Below are positions 27,110 to 35,703 of a DNA stretch of 64,000 bases, piece after piece. Origin of the DNA: an uncultured Paracoccaceae bacterium (GTDB lineage Bacteria; Pseudomonadota; Alphaproteobacteria; Rhodobacterales; Rhodobacteraceae); contig CANNFA010000001.1 in assembly GCA_947503765.1 (NCBI GenBank), forward strand, positions 372,001 through 436,000, read 5' to 3'. Under the pieces are notes generated by a model. That model searched no databases and was not told the origin of the DNA. It saw nothing but the letters and a program-made list of their open reading frames with translations. The position numbers and the translations under genes were made by a program. How positions within the stretch are numbered: position 1 is the stretch's first letter; the number at the start of each line of letters is the position of its first letter.

Positions 27110-27766
27110 ATGAGCATCCTGATCACCGGCGCGAACCGGGGCATTGGCCGGGCCCTTTTCGACAGCTATACAGGCGACGCGGCCGAGGTGATCGGCACCG
27201 CGCGCGGCGACAAGCCATCGCGCGGCCGCTGGATGCCGCTGGACGTGACCGACCCGGCCAGCCACCGCGCCCTGGGCGAGCGGCTGCGCGGCGAGGCGCT
27301 GGATCTGCTGGTCTGCAATGCCGGGATATTCCCCGACAGGGGGCAATCGCTGAACACCGGCTACCCGGCCGCGATGTGGGCCGAGACCTTTGCGGTCAAC
27401 GTGACCGGGGTGTTCCTGACGGTGCAGACGCTGCTGGCGAACCTGCGGCTGGCGCCGGCGCCGCGGATCGCGATCGTGGCGTCGCAGCTGGGCAGCCAGG
27501 AACGCGCGGCCGGCGGCTCCTACATCTACCGCGCCTCGAAAGCGGCGGCGGTGAACCTGGGGCGCAACCTGGCAGCGGAGCTGAAGCCGGAGGGAATCGC
27601 GGTGGGGATCTATCACCCCGGCTGGGTCAGGACCGACATGGGCGGGGGCGGCGCGGCGATCACACCCGCCGAGGCGGCGGCCGGGCTGAAGGCGCGGTTC
27701 GACGAATTGACGGTGGACACGACGGGCCGGTTCCTGACCTGGGACGGGTCGGTGCATCCGTTCTGA
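27110..27766 (+). CDS. short-chain dehydrogenase/reductase (SDR)
   Basis: A 218-residue classical SDR. Cofactor motif ITGANRGIGRAL at the N-terminus, LLVCNAGIFPDRG, the catalytic serine region IAIVASQLGSQ and YIYRASKAAAVNLGRNLA with the Tyr-x-x-x-Lys pair replaced by Tyr-Arg-Ala-Ser-Lys (YRASK), a normal form. It resembles the C-factor/CsgA-like short SDRs by size. The start at 27110 (MSILITGANRG) places the motif at the N-terminus. Substrate unknown. A dispersed repeat follows the stop. Confidence 0.9.
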   Translation: MSILITGANRGIGRALFDSYTGDAAEVIGTARGDKPSRGRWMPLDVTDPASHRALGERLRGEALDLLVCNAGIFPDRGQSLNTGYPAAMWAETFAVNVTGVFLTVQTLLANLRLAPAPRIAIVASQLGSQERAAGGSYIYRASKAAAVNLGRNLAAELKPEGIAVGIYHPGWVRTDMGGGGAAITPAEAAAGLKARFDELTVDTTGRFLTWDGSVHPF

Positions 27767-27798
27767 GCGGCCCGATCGCCGCTGGCGATGCGGGTCCG

Positions 27799-27853
27799 CC
27801 GGAGGGGCGCTGCCCCTCCGGACCTCCCCGAGGTATTTCGGGCAAGATGAGGA
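27799..27853 (+). repeat. dispersed hairpin-plus-core element, copy 2
   Basis: Hairpin CCGGAGGGGC, loop GCT, GCCCCTCCGG (27799-27821), then core GAGGTATTTCGGG with CAAGATGAGGA (27830-27853). The core differs from copy 3 by no base over this stretch. It lies between the converging SDR and ppk genes. Confidence 0.75.
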
Positions 27854-27891
27854 GGAACGGTGCGCCGTAAGCCGGCAGCCGGGGCGCGGGA

Positions 27892-30066
27892 TCAGTCCTC
27901 GTCGTGGGTGAGTTCGGGCACGTCCGACGCACCGGCCGAGCCGCGGCCCGACAGCGAGGGGTTTTCCATGAAGAAGCGGTGGCAGTTGAACAGCGCCGCG
28001 CCCTCTGCCGGCGGCTCGCGGTGGAAGCTGCCATCGGGCGACATCACCCAGCTTTGCGCCTCGTCGGCAAGGTTGGCGGCCATGATCTGTCCGACGATCT
28101 GCGCCTTGACGGTGGCGTTGGTGCATTCGACCAGCGTCTCCACCCGCCGGTCGAGGTTGCGGCCCATCCAGTCGGCCGAGGACATGAACACCCGCGCCTT
28201 CTTCGACGGCAGCCCGTGGCCGTTGCCGAAACAGACGATGCGCGAATGTTCGAGGAACCGCCCGACGATGGATTTCACGCGGATATTCTCGGACAGGCCC
28301 TTGATGCCCGGCCGGATCCCGCAGATGCCGCGCACCACCATGTCGATGCGCACCCCCCGCCCCGAGGCGCGGTAGAGCGCGTCGATCACGTCGGGGTCGA
28401 TGACCGAGTTCATCTTGGCCCAGATTTCCGCCGGTTTGCCGGCTTCGGCATTGGCGCCCTCGCGGTCGATCAGGTCCAGCAGGCGCGATTTCAGCGTCAG
28501 CGGCGAGATGGCAAGGTTTTCCAGCGCCTCGGGTTCGGCATAGCCGCCGACGAAGTTGAACACCTTGGTCGCGTCGCGTCCCAGCGCCGCGTCGCAGGTG
28601 AAGAATGACAGGTCGGTATAGAAGCGCGCGGTGATCGGGTGGTAATTGCCGGTGCCGTAATGGGTGTAGGTCACCAGCTTGCCGCCCTCGCGCCGCACCA
28701 CGGTGGAGATCTTGGCGTGGGTCTTCCAGTTGAGAAAGCCGTAGACCACATGCGCGCCGGCCCGTTCCAGCCGCCGAGACTGGCGGATATTGGCGGCCTC
28801 GTCGAACCGGGCCTTCAGCTCGACCAGCGCGGTGACGGATTTGCCGGCCTCGGCCGCCTCGCACAGCGCGGCCACGATCGGGCTTTCGTTCGAGGTGCGG
28901 TAGAGCGTCTGCTTGATCGCCAGCACGTCCGGGTCCGCCGCCGCCTGCTGCAGGAACCGGATCACCATGTCGAAGGTCTCGTAGGGGTGATGCAGCAGCA
29001 TGTCCTTCTGGCGGATCGCGGCGAACATGTCGCCGTCATGGTCCTGCACCCGTTCGGGCACGCGCGGGGTGAAGGCCGGCCACAGCAGATCGCGGCGCGC
29101 CTCCAGCACCAGTTCGGACAGGTCGGCGACGCCGATCATGCCGGGCAGCTCGATGATCTCGGATTCGTCAACGTGCAGCTCGCCGGTGATGATCCGGCGC
29201 AGGGCGGCGGGCGCGCCGCGCGAGATGGTCAGGCGGATCACCTCGCCCCGGCGGCGGCGCTTCAGCGCCACCTCGAATTCGCGCACCAGATCCTCGGCCT
29301 CGTCCTCGACCTCCAGGTCGCTGTCGCGCAGCACGCGGAACGCGCAATGGCCGGTGACGCGATAGCCGGGGAACAGGTCGTTGATGTAGAGCAGCAGCAA
29401 TTCCTCGAGCGGCAGGAATCGCTGGGTGCCGCCGCGTTCGGGCAGCGCCACGAACCGGTCGATCTGGTGCGGGATCGGCAACAGCGCCTTCAGCTCGCGC
29501 TTGTCCGAGGCGCGCTGCATCTGCAGCGCCAGCGCGAAGCCGGTATTGGGGATGAACGGGAACGGATGCGCCGGGTCGATGGCCAGCGGCGACAGGATCG
29601 GGAACACGTTCGACAGGAAGACCTCGTCAAGATGCGCGCGGTCGGACTTGCGGATGCCGGCACCGGTTTCCAGCACGATGCCCGCGCTCTCCATTTCCTT
29701 GCGCAGGCTGTCCCAGACAATCTGCTGATGTTCCATCAGTTTCCGCGCATCGACGTTGATCCGCTCGAGCTGTTCGCTGGGGGTCAGCCCGTCGGCGGCG
29801 GGCGTTTCGTTGCCGGCATGGGCCAGCTCGCGCAGGCCGGCGACGCGGACGGTATAGAACTCGTCGAGATTGGCGGCGCTGATCGACAAAAAGCGCAGCC
29901 GTTCCAGCAGTGGCACGCGCGGATTCTCGGCCTCTTCCAGCACCCGCCAGTTGAAGCCCAGCCAGCTGAGCTCGCGGTTGAAGAAGCGGCGCGGGCCGGC
30001 GATTTCCTCTGGCGGAAGCTCGACGGGGGCGGGAAACGGGGCCTTGAGGAAGTCTGCGGACGTCAT
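27892..30066 (-). CDS. ppk: polyphosphate kinase 1
   Basis: A 724-residue enzyme that reversibly polymerises the ATP gamma-phosphate into polyphosphate. Seen: N-domain [20 protein letters not shown], head domain segments [33 protein letters not shown], the catalytic-domain [33 protein letters not shown] and [20 protein letters not shown], and the C-terminal [16 protein letters not shown]. Length is normal. It begins 37 bases after hdaA on the same strand, an order common in alphaproteobacteria that links polyphosphate and replication control genes in one transcript. Confidence 0.96.
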   Translation of the reverse strand: MTSADFLKAPFPAPVELPPEEIAGPRRFFNRELSWLGFNWRVLEEAENPRVPLLERLRFLSISAANLDEFYTVRVAGLRELAHAGNETPAADGLTPSEQLERINVDARKLMEHQQIVWDSLRKEMESAGIVLETGAGIRKSDRAHLDEVFLSNVFPILSPLAIDPAHPFPFIPNTGFALALQMQRASDKRELKALLPIPHQIDRFVALPERGGTQRFLPLEELLLLYINDLFPGYRVTGHCAFRVLRDSDLEVEDEAEDLVREFEVALKRRRRGEVIRLTISRGAPAALRRIITGELHVDESEIIELPGMIGVADLSELVLEARRDLLWPAFTPRVPERVQDHDGDMFAAIRQKDMLLHHPYETFDMVIRFLQQAAADPDVLAIKQTLYRTSNESPIVAALCEAAEAGKSVTALVELKARFDEAANIRQSRRLERAGAHVVYGFLNWKTHAKISTVVRREGGKLVTYTHYGTGNYHPITARFYTDLSFFTCDAALGRDATKVFNFVGGYAEPEALENLAISPLTLKSRLLDLIDREGANAEAGKPAEIWAKMNSVIDPDVIDALYRASGRGVRIDMVVRGICGIRPGIKGLSENIRVKSIVGRFLEHSRIVCFGNGHGLPSKKARVFMSSADWMGRNLDRRVETLVECTNATVKAQIVGQIMAANLADEAQSWVMSPDGSFHREPPAEGAALFNCHRFFMENPSLSGRGSAGASDVPELTHDED

Positions 30067-30103
30067 GGGATGCGTTCCGGCGGCTGGTCTGCGGGGGCCT
30101 CAG

Positions 30104-30802
30104 TTATGGGGCCGCGTCCGGGGCGTTGTCCAGCCCGGCCTCCAGCGCGGCGCGCACCATCGGGCGGGTCACACCGCTGGTCCGGCGGGCGATGGCGGCG
30201 CGGTTCAGCGCGGCGGCAAGGCCGGCGGCGGCGGCAAAGCTGCGGTCCATGCGCTGCACGGCATAGCTCAGCACGCCCGGCGGGATGCCCAGCTCGCGCT
30301 CGGCCAGATGCTTGACCAGCACCGCCGAAAGCAGCGCGTCGTCCGGCGGGTGCAGCGCGGCGGTGGCGGCGGCCTGCATCCGGCTGGCCAGATCCGGCAG
30401 GCCGAGCGGCCAGTCGCGCGGCGGCATGCGCGCGGTCAGAAGCAGCGGCTGCCCCTGCGCCAGCGCCAGGTTGTGCAGATGGAACAGCGCCTGTTCGGCG
30501 GCCGCGTCCCCGGCGATGTGCGGCACATCCTCGACCGCGACGGGGCCGGCGGCAAGGCCCGGGATGTCCGCCTTTGCCAGCGTGGCCGCGGGGACGATGC
30601 GCGCGCCCGCCAGCGCCGCCCAGACATGCACAAGATGCGTCTTGCCCGAGGCGGCCGGCCCGGTCAGCACCAGCTTGCCCGAGGGCCAGCCCGCCCAGCC
30701 CTCGATCGCGGCCACGGCGGCCGCATTGGCCGGCGAGACGAAGAAATCGCCGCGCTCCAGCGCCGGACGCCGGGTCAGGTCGAAGGACAGCTGGCGCGGC
30801 AC
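30104..30802 (-). CDS. hdaA: HdaA, Hda-type regulator of DnaA
   Basis: A 232-residue AAA+ protein related to the DnaA core. It should act with the beta clamp to stimulate ATP hydrolysis by DnaA. The N-terminus PRQLSFDL contains a clamp-binding-like QLSFDL at residues 4-9; P-loop GPAASGKT at 48-55; PVAVEDVPHI stands at the Walker B position. No ATG fits well: I chose GTG at 30802 because AGGA lies 9 bases upstream and the clamp motif becomes N-terminal; ATG at 30826 overlaps the previous gene. It is expressed between an AI-2E-type exporter gene and ppk. Confidence 0.88.
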   Translation of the reverse strand: MPRQLSFDLTRRPALERGDFFVSPANAAAVAAIEGWAGWPSGKLVLTGPAASGKTHLVHVWAALAGARIVPAATLAKADIPGLAAGPVAVEDVPHIAGDAAAEQALFHLHNLALAQGQPLLLTARMPPRDWPLGLPDLASRMQAAATAALHPPDDALLSAVLVKHLAERELGIPPGVLSYAVQRMDRSFAAAAGLAAALNRAAIARRTSGVTRPMVRAALEAGLDNAPDAAP

Positions 30803-30806
30803 GGGC

Positions 30807-31901
30807 TCAGTCCTGCGGGCCCGCATCGTCGGGCTGCGGCTCGGCGGGGCAGTCCGCACCGCGATAGAGCGGGCCGTGCTTGTACCGCTCGACCCCGAAG
30901 CGCGCCAGCACCCCCAGCGCGGCCGCCACCGGCACCGCCACCAGCATCCCGACAAAGCCGAACAGCGTGCCGAAGGCCGACAGCGCGAAAAGCAGCCAGA
31001 CCGGGTGCAGCCCGACCGAATCGCCGACCAGTTTCGGGGTCAGGATGTTGCCCTCGAGGAACTGGCCGGAAAAGAAGATCACGGCGACGGCAAGGATCCA
31101 CCACCATTCGCCCCAGAACTGGAACAGCGCGAGGCCCAGCGCCAGCGCGCCGCCCACGATCGCGCCCACATAGGGGATGAAGGTCAGAAGCCCCGCGATC
31201 GCGCCCACCACCAGCCCGAATTGCAGCCCCACCAGCATCAGCGCGATGGCATAGAAGGTGCCGAGGATCAGCATCACCGTGCCCTGCCCACGGATGAACG
31301 AGGCCAGCGCGCGGTCGATCCGCTTGGCCAGCAGGCGGATCGTCGGCGCGTGTTCGCGCGGCAGAAGCTCGTCCAGCCGGGCGATCATGCGGTCCCAGTC
31401 GAGCAGCAGGTAGAAGGCCACCACCGGCACGATCACCACCAGCACCAGGATGTTGAGCAGCGACAGCGCCGAGGTCAGCACCCCTTCGAGCAGCGCCGCG
31501 CCCTTGCTGCTCAGCATCTCGCCCAGCGTCTGCAGCGATTGGCGCAGGGTCGAGCTTTCGTCCATCAACGCGGGCACACGCTCTTTCAGGAAGCTCTGCA
31601 GGCGCGCGAGGATCTCGGGCGCGGTCTCGATCAGCGCGCCGGCCTGGCGCACCAGTGTCGGGATCACCGCCAGCGCGATCACCGCGAAGACCACCACCGT
31701 CAGCACCGAGATCAGCACCGTCGCCAACGTGCGCGACAGCCCGCGCCGTTCCAGCCAGTCGGCCGCCGGATCGAGCATGTAGGCCACCGCGCCGCCCAGC
31801 ACGAACGGCAGGATCACGTCGCCCAGCAGCCACATGAGGGCAAGGAACACCGCGATCACGATGCTCCAGATCCTCAACTGCTGGCTCGGGGTCTGGGCCA
31901 T
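30807..31901 (-). CDS. AI-2E family (PerM-type) membrane transporter
   Basis: A 364-residue inner-membrane protein with about eight hydrophobic helices. N-terminal pair (VIAVFLALMWLLGDVILPFV), a periplasmic or cytosolic charged helix-rich region (SFLKERVPALMDESSTLRQS), then VVIVPVVAFYLLLDWDRMIA, SFIRGQGTVMLILGTFYAIA, LLTFIPYVGAIVGGALALGL and GNILTPKLVGDSVGLHPVWL, all family hallmarks. The substrate is unknown; some members export AI-2, others move ions. I start at 31901 (MAQTPSQQ); an ATG at 31964 that overlaps the MAPEG stop as TGATG would add 21 unlikely residues. It is followed by hdaA. Confidence 0.9.
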   Translation of the reverse strand: MAQTPSQQLRIWSIVIAVFLALMWLLGDVILPFVLGGAVAYMLDPAADWLERRGLSRTLATVLISVLTVVVFAVIALAVIPTLVRQAGALIETAPEILARLQSFLKERVPALMDESSTLRQSLQTLGEMLSSKGAALLEGVLTSALSLLNILVLVVIVPVVAFYLLLDWDRMIARLDELLPREHAPTIRLLAKRIDRALASFIRGQGTVMLILGTFYAIALMLVGLQFGLVVGAIAGLLTFIPYVGAIVGGALALGLALFQFWGEWWWILAVAVIFFSGQFLEGNILTPKLVGDSVGLHPVWLLFALSAFGTLFGFVGMLVAVPVAAALGVLARFGVERYKHGPLYRGADCPAEPQPDDAGPQD

Positions 31902-31963
31902 GGTCGCATCCGGGTTGGTTGGGGGCCGAAAGTCGCAGGTGCCGCGGCGCCTGGCAAGGGGCA

Positions 31964-32461
31964 TCAGCCGAGCCGCAGGATCAATGCCCAGGCCAGCGCC
32001 AGCACCGTGGGATAGAAGGTCGCCGCGAAGCCGAAGGCGCGCAGCGGCGGCGCGATGTGATAGCCGGCCCAGAACAGCAGCCGCGCGGCCGCGAAATTGA
32101 CCGACAGCGCCATCACCACGCCCAGCCCGTCATCGAGCAGCAGGAAGGACAGCGGCGGCCACAGGCACAGCGCGATAACCGCCTGTTCGACGGTGTTGCG
32201 CAGCACGCGCTGGTCGATCTCGGCAGGGCTGCCGGGCGCGGGCGCGGCGCCGTCGATCAGCTCGGACGACCAGAACCGGCGCGCCGCGATCCAGCCGACC
32301 ATGAGGACGATCACCAGGCCGGGGGCCAGCGCGAAGAACGGCGCGATCACGATGCGCGAAAAGGGCGGGATGTTCACCTGCGCCGACCCGATCCAGATCA
32401 GCGCCACCGACCACGCCGCCCCAAGGATCATGCCGGCGAGTATCTTCGTTCGGGTCGTCAT
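31964..32461 (-). CDS. MAPEG-family membrane protein
   Basis: A 165-residue protein with four predicted membrane helices. The pattern FWSSELIDGA, RVLRNTVEQAVIALCLW, ARLLFWAGYHIAPPLRAFGF matches the MAPEG (membrane-associated eicosanoid and glutathione metabolism) fold, in which some members are glutathione transferases. The bacterial versions are mostly uncharacterised. The start at 32461 (MTTRTKILAG) has GGAGC within ten bases; an earlier start at 32518 would precede a non-hydrophobic Ala/Pro stretch. It is followed by the AI-2E-type gene. Confidence 0.85.
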   Translation of the reverse strand: MTTRTKILAGMILGAAWSVALIWIGSAQVNIPPFSRIVIAPFFALAPGLVIVLMVGWIAARRFWSSELIDGAAPAPGSPAEIDQRVLRNTVEQAVIALCLWPPLSFLLLDDGLGVVMALSVNFAAARLLFWAGYHIAPPLRAFGFAATFYPTVLALAWALILRLG

Positions 32462-32569
32462 CGCGGGGGCTGCTCCTTCGGGGATCGTCGGCCCCGCTTT
32501 TGCATGGGCGCGCCGCAAAAGGCAACGCGCGGCCGGGCGGAGCGGCCGCGCAGAACGGCGCCGCCCGGC

Positions 32570-32926
32570 CTATGCCGCGTCGGGCTGCCGCGCGGCCAGC
32601 GCCAGCAGGCCGCCCAGCGCGCACATGCCGATGGGAAACATGGTGAAGACCGAGAACCCGAAAGCATAATACATCCCCGCCGCCGATACGATCATGCAGA
32701 TCCCGCCGACAACCGCCTGCGACCGCGCCATCGCGCCGCCGGCAATGGCCAGGATCGGCGCGGCGAAGCCGACCGCGCGAATCAGGCCCGGATTGGCGAT
32801 CTCGCGGCGCATTTCCTCGGGGCCGCCGACCCATTCGAGGAACGCGAGATAACCGGCCCTGAAAAACCCCACCGACATGCCGATGATCCCGCCGATGATC
32901 CCGAGTGTCAGGGCCGCGTTGCGCAT
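32570..32926 (-). CDS. small hypothetical membrane protein
   Basis: A 118-residue protein with about four hydrophobic helices (LGIIGGIIGMSVGFFRAGYL; AVGFAAPILAIAGGAMA; AVVGGICMIVSAAGMYYAF; FTMFPIGMCALGGLLALA) and a short charged loop (EWVGGPEEMRREIAN). It recalls small DUF4064-like four-helix proteins, but I cannot place it with confidence. GGAGAG lies just before the start. It lies between the ArsC-like gene and the MAPEG gene on the same strand. Confidence 0.8.
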   Translation of the reverse strand: MRNAALTLGIIGGIIGMSVGFFRAGYLAFLEWVGGPEEMRREIANPGLIRAVGFAAPILAIAGGAMARSQAVVGGICMIVSAAGMYYAFGFSVFTMFPIGMCALGGLLALAARQPDAA

Positions 32927-32974
32927 TCGTGCTCTCCTTCGCCTTGCGCGCCCGACATAGGGGGTCGCGCGTCC

Positions 32975-33301
32975 TTAGCCAAGCAGCGCCTTTTGAACAT
33001 CCGGCCCCCAGCCGAGGTATAGCCGCCCCTCATGCGCGATCACCGGCCGTTTCATCAGCGCCGGATGCTCGGCGATCAGCGCTGCCGGATCGCGCGCCCG
33101 CGCCGCGTCGTCAAGCCCGCGCCAGGTGGTGGAACGGCGGTTCACCAGATCGCCGCCGAACGCCCCCAGGAACCGCGCCAGATCGTCGGCGCCCACGCCG
33201 TCCGCCCTGACATCGACAACCTCCGGCGCGTACCCTGCCGCGCGCAAGGTCTTTTCCGCCTTTCGGCAGGTATCGCAGGTCTTCAGCCCGTAAAGTATCA
33301 T
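32975..33301 (-). CDS. ArsC/Spx-family thioredoxin-fold protein (arsenate reductase-like)
   Basis: A 108-residue ArsC-family protein. N-terminal YGLKTCDTCRKAEKTL carries a CxxC (Cys9, Cys12), followed by LNRRSTTWR-like DLVNRRSTTWRGL and the C-terminal MKRPVIAHEGRLYLGW. Real arsenate reductases of this type use a single Cys with glutaredoxin; the CxxC and the small size match the YffB/Spx-like branch, whose role is unclear. No arsenic genes lie nearby. The start at 33301 abuts a 212-base gap shared with the divergent cspA. Confidence 0.88.
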   Translation of the reverse strand: MILYGLKTCDTCRKAEKTLRAAGYAPEVVDVRADGVGADDLARFLGAFGGDLVNRRSTTWRGLDDAARARDPAALIAEHPALMKRPVIAHEGRLYLGWGPDVQKALLG

Positions 33302-33513
33302 CGCATTGCCTTTTCTGTTCTTCACCGCCGGCACATGTCCTTGGCCGACATTTTTCTTGATTTGCAGCAGGAATGGGCGATGCTTGAGCGCGTGACAACA
33401 GACTTTCCACGACGGCGGCTTCTGACAGGAAGCATCCCTTCGACCTTGAAAGACCCTGGCTGCACCTCGCCCGTCGCAATGACGCGGACGGGATTCGGAC
33501 AAGGAGAAACGGG

Positions 33514-33720
33514 ATGCCCACCGGCACCGTGAAATGGTTCAACACCACCAAAGGCTACGGCTTCATCGCGCCCGACGATGGCGGCAAGGACGTGTTCGTG
33601 CATATCTCGGCGGTCGAGCGGGCCGGGATGACCGGCCTGGCCGACAACCAGAAGGTCAGCTACGAGCTGCAGGAAGGCCGCGACGGGCGCGACTCTGCCG
33701 GCGATCTCAAGGCGATCTGA
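33514..33720 (+). CDS. cspA: cold-shock-domain protein
   Basis: A 68-residue single cold-shock domain that binds single-stranded RNA and DNA. RNA-binding motifs RNP1 (KGYGFI) and RNP2 (VFVHIS) are intact, with GTVKWFNTTKGYGF at the N-terminus and KVSYELQEGRDGRDSAGDLK at the C-terminus. AAGGAGAAACGGG precedes the start. The 212 bases before it may include a long leader, as is usual for cold-shock genes. It converges on a small secreted-protein gene 25 bases downstream. Confidence 0.95.
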   Translation: MPTGTVKWFNTTKGYGFIAPDDGGKDVFVHISAVERAGMTGLADNQKVSYELQEGRDGRDSAGDLKAI

Positions 33721-33745
33721 CCGCCGGCGCGGCGCGCATGTGCGG

Positions 33746-34039
33746 TTATTGCGGGTGCTGCCAGTGGAAATCCTGGTAGCCGGTCCCGTTGCCGTAAAGA
33801 TAGACATCCACGCCGCCCCCGCCGGGCGGTCCGTATTGCGGATAATGGCCCGGCGTGCCGATTGTCGGCATGTTGCGCGTGGTCGGCGTGATGATCCGGT
33901 AGCCGGTATATGGCCCCGGCACCGGACAGGTCACGGTGACATCGGCCCAGGCGTTGGAACAATCGGCGTTGGCTGCGCCCGTGAACGACACGGCAAGCGC
34001 AGCCGCTGCCGCGATGCGGCAGCAGATCCTGATGATCAT
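33746..34039 (-). CDS. small secreted hypothetical protein
   Basis: A 97-residue protein with a clear signal peptide (MIIRICCRIAAAAALAVSFT, cleavage after GAANA). The mature part of about 70 residues holds two cysteines (DCSNAW, VTCPVP), many Gly, Pro and Tyr, and aromatic stretches (GYRIITPTTRN, VYLYGNGTGYQDFHW). No recognised domain. A second small secreted protein gene lies just upstream on the same strand, but the two do not align well. Confidence 0.75.
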   Translation of the reverse strand: MIIRICCRIAAAAALAVSFTGAANADCSNAWADVTVTCPVPGPYTGYRIITPTTRNMPTIGTPGHYPQYGPPGGGGVDVYLYGNGTGYQDFHWQHPQ

Positions 34040-34155
34040 TGGTCCCCCCCCATGATCGAGATTGCAAGCCCGGTCAGGTTAACAGGGGAAAGCGCCGCGT
34101 CAATCGGCGCGGGCGAAACGGTCTGTTCGCGCCGCGCCGGCCGCGCAGGGCCCGC

Positions 34156-34443
34156 TCAGTCGGACGGGCTCTTGTCGTAGGCGATATAGCCGTCGCCGGC
34201 GCCCTTGCCGGTGGCGATATAGGTGCCCGAGCGGCGATGACCCGAACGGTCGGAATACACCTCGCGGGTGTTGGGCACACCGCAGGAGACATATCCGGCC
34301 ACATAGACCGGCTGAAGACCGGCGGGGCAGTAATTGTGCTGCGACGGATAGGGATGGACCAGCACGGGCGCGCCGGACCAGGCAAAGGCGGGCGCGGCAA
34401 GAAGCATGGCACCGGCCAGGGCAGCAGTGAATTTCAGGGTCAT
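34156..34443 (-). CDS. small secreted hypothetical protein
   Basis: A 95-residue protein with a signal peptide (MTLKFTAALAGAMLLAAPAF then AWSG). The mature part contains a cysteine pair (NYCPAGLQPVYVAGYVSCGV) and a basic segment (SDRSGHRRSGTY), ending DGYIAYDKSPSD. The start at 34443 gives a standard signal peptide and has GGAGG within 9 bases; an upstream ATG at 34500 would bury it. Not recognised. It is divergent from nothing nearby and lies downstream of thyX on the same strand. Confidence 0.75.
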   Translation of the reverse strand: MTLKFTAALAGAMLLAAPAFAWSGAPVLVHPYPSQHNYCPAGLQPVYVAGYVSCGVPNTREVYSDRSGHRRSGTYIATGKGAGDGYIAYDKSPSD

Positions 34444-34588
34444 TGAAACCTCCAGGTTGGTGTTCGGGCAGATCCCGGCAGACACATGGATCGGTAGCAT
34501 GCGGCGCCGCGCTTGGGGAGAGCAATGCGGCGGAATTGTGGTGAATGGGACCGGGCCCGTCCGGCCCCCAGCCCGTGACCCTGCCCGG

Positions 34589-35497
34589 CTATTCGCCGAT
34601 CACCCCCTGAAACTCGCGCCATTCCCCCTTCGACATCCCCGAGTTTTCCTGCGTGACCTCCTCGCCCCTCAACATGCGCTTGATACAATCAAGCGCCTTG
34701 GCCGACAGGGTCGCGCCGCCCATCCGGTAATCCTCGAACGCGGCATAGGCGTGCGGCACCCAGTCGCGGACCATGGCGCAGATCGCCTCGGCATAGACGC
34801 GGATCTCGTATTGCGCGTGGCTGTCGGCGCGCAGGCGCAGGAAGTGGAACAGGTTGTGCAGGTCGGTCTTCCAGTACCATTGCGTGTAGATGTTCGCCGG
34901 CAGGTTCATCCGCGCCAGTTCGCGCGCAAGGCCCTGCTGGCCGTCCTGGCTGAGCATTGCCTCGTAATGGTCGTAGGCGCGCATCGAGTCGGATTTGAGC
35001 ATGTCCAGCACTCGCTCCGCCTCCGCCCCCTCCAGCACGGCGCCGCGGCCCTGGTTGTTGACGGTCGATTGCGCCGCCAGCGCGTCCGGCGCGGGAATGT
35101 AGAATTCGCGGTCGAGGATCGAGTAGCGGGCCGAGTATTCGTTGACATTCGCGGTACGGTGCCGGATCCACTGGCGCGCCACGAAAACCGGCAGCTTGAC
35201 GTGAAACTTGACCTCGCACATCTCGAACGGGGTCGAGTGCCAGTGCCGCATCAGGTAGCGGATCAACCCCGCATCGCTTTGGACATGTTTCGTGCCCGCC
35301 CCATAGGACACGCGGGCGGCCTGCACGATGGCGCTGTCGTCGCCCATGTAGTCGATGACCCGCACGAAGCCGTGGTCGAGCACCGGCGCCGCGCGGTAGA
35401 GATGCGCCTCCATCCCGTCCGACACGGCGCGCAGGGTCTGGCGGGGGGCGGCGCGGGCCGCGTCGATCTCGGCTTGCTGGTCGGGGGTCAGCGGCAT
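34589..35497 (-). CDS. thyX: FAD-dependent thymidylate synthase ThyX
   Basis: A 302-residue flavin-dependent thymidylate synthase, which makes dTMP from dUMP using methylenetetrahydrofolate and NADPH. The ThyX signature [13 protein letters not shown] sits near residue 112; [20 protein letters not shown] precedes it and [20 protein letters not shown] follows, both typical. The start at 35497 ([11 protein letters not shown]) has GAAAGGAC upstream. No thyA is visible in the window. It diverges from the lipoprotein/Slam operon over a 206-base gap. Confidence 0.96.
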   Translation of the reverse strand: MPLTPDQQAEIDAARAAPRQTLRAVSDGMEAHLYRAAPVLDHGFVRVIDYMGDDSAIVQAARVSYGAGTKHVQSDAGLIRYLMRHWHSTPFEMCEVKFHVKLPVFVARQWIRHRTANVNEYSARYSILDREFYIPAPDALAAQSTVNNQGRGAVLEGAEAERVLDMLKSDSMRAYDHYEAMLSQDGQQGLARELARMNLPANIYTQWYWKTDLHNLFHFLRLRADSHAQYEIRVYAEAICAMVRDWVPHAYAAFEDYRMGGATLSAKALDCIKRMLRGEEVTQENSGMSKGEWREFQGVIGE

Positions 35498-35703
35498 GGT
35501 CTGTCCTTTCGGGCGGGGCGTTGCGCGAGGATACTACATCTGCGGCGCGCGAATGTAACGGGGCCGAGATGCGGTATTCCCGCCCGTGTTGCGCGTTTTT
35601 CCTGCATCACCTTCACCGCGCTGATTCGCGGCTTCGTTGACTGGACAGGCCGGCTGCGTCACCCTGTGGATAAAGAGGCAGGACATAAGAAAAGAGCAGT
35701 CTC

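Noticed and set aside
35637-35642. TTGACT as a -35 box for the Slam operon.
   Set aside because: No acceptable -10 hexamer lies 16-18 bases downstream, and no Fur- or Irr-like box was seen, so no promoter was annotated.
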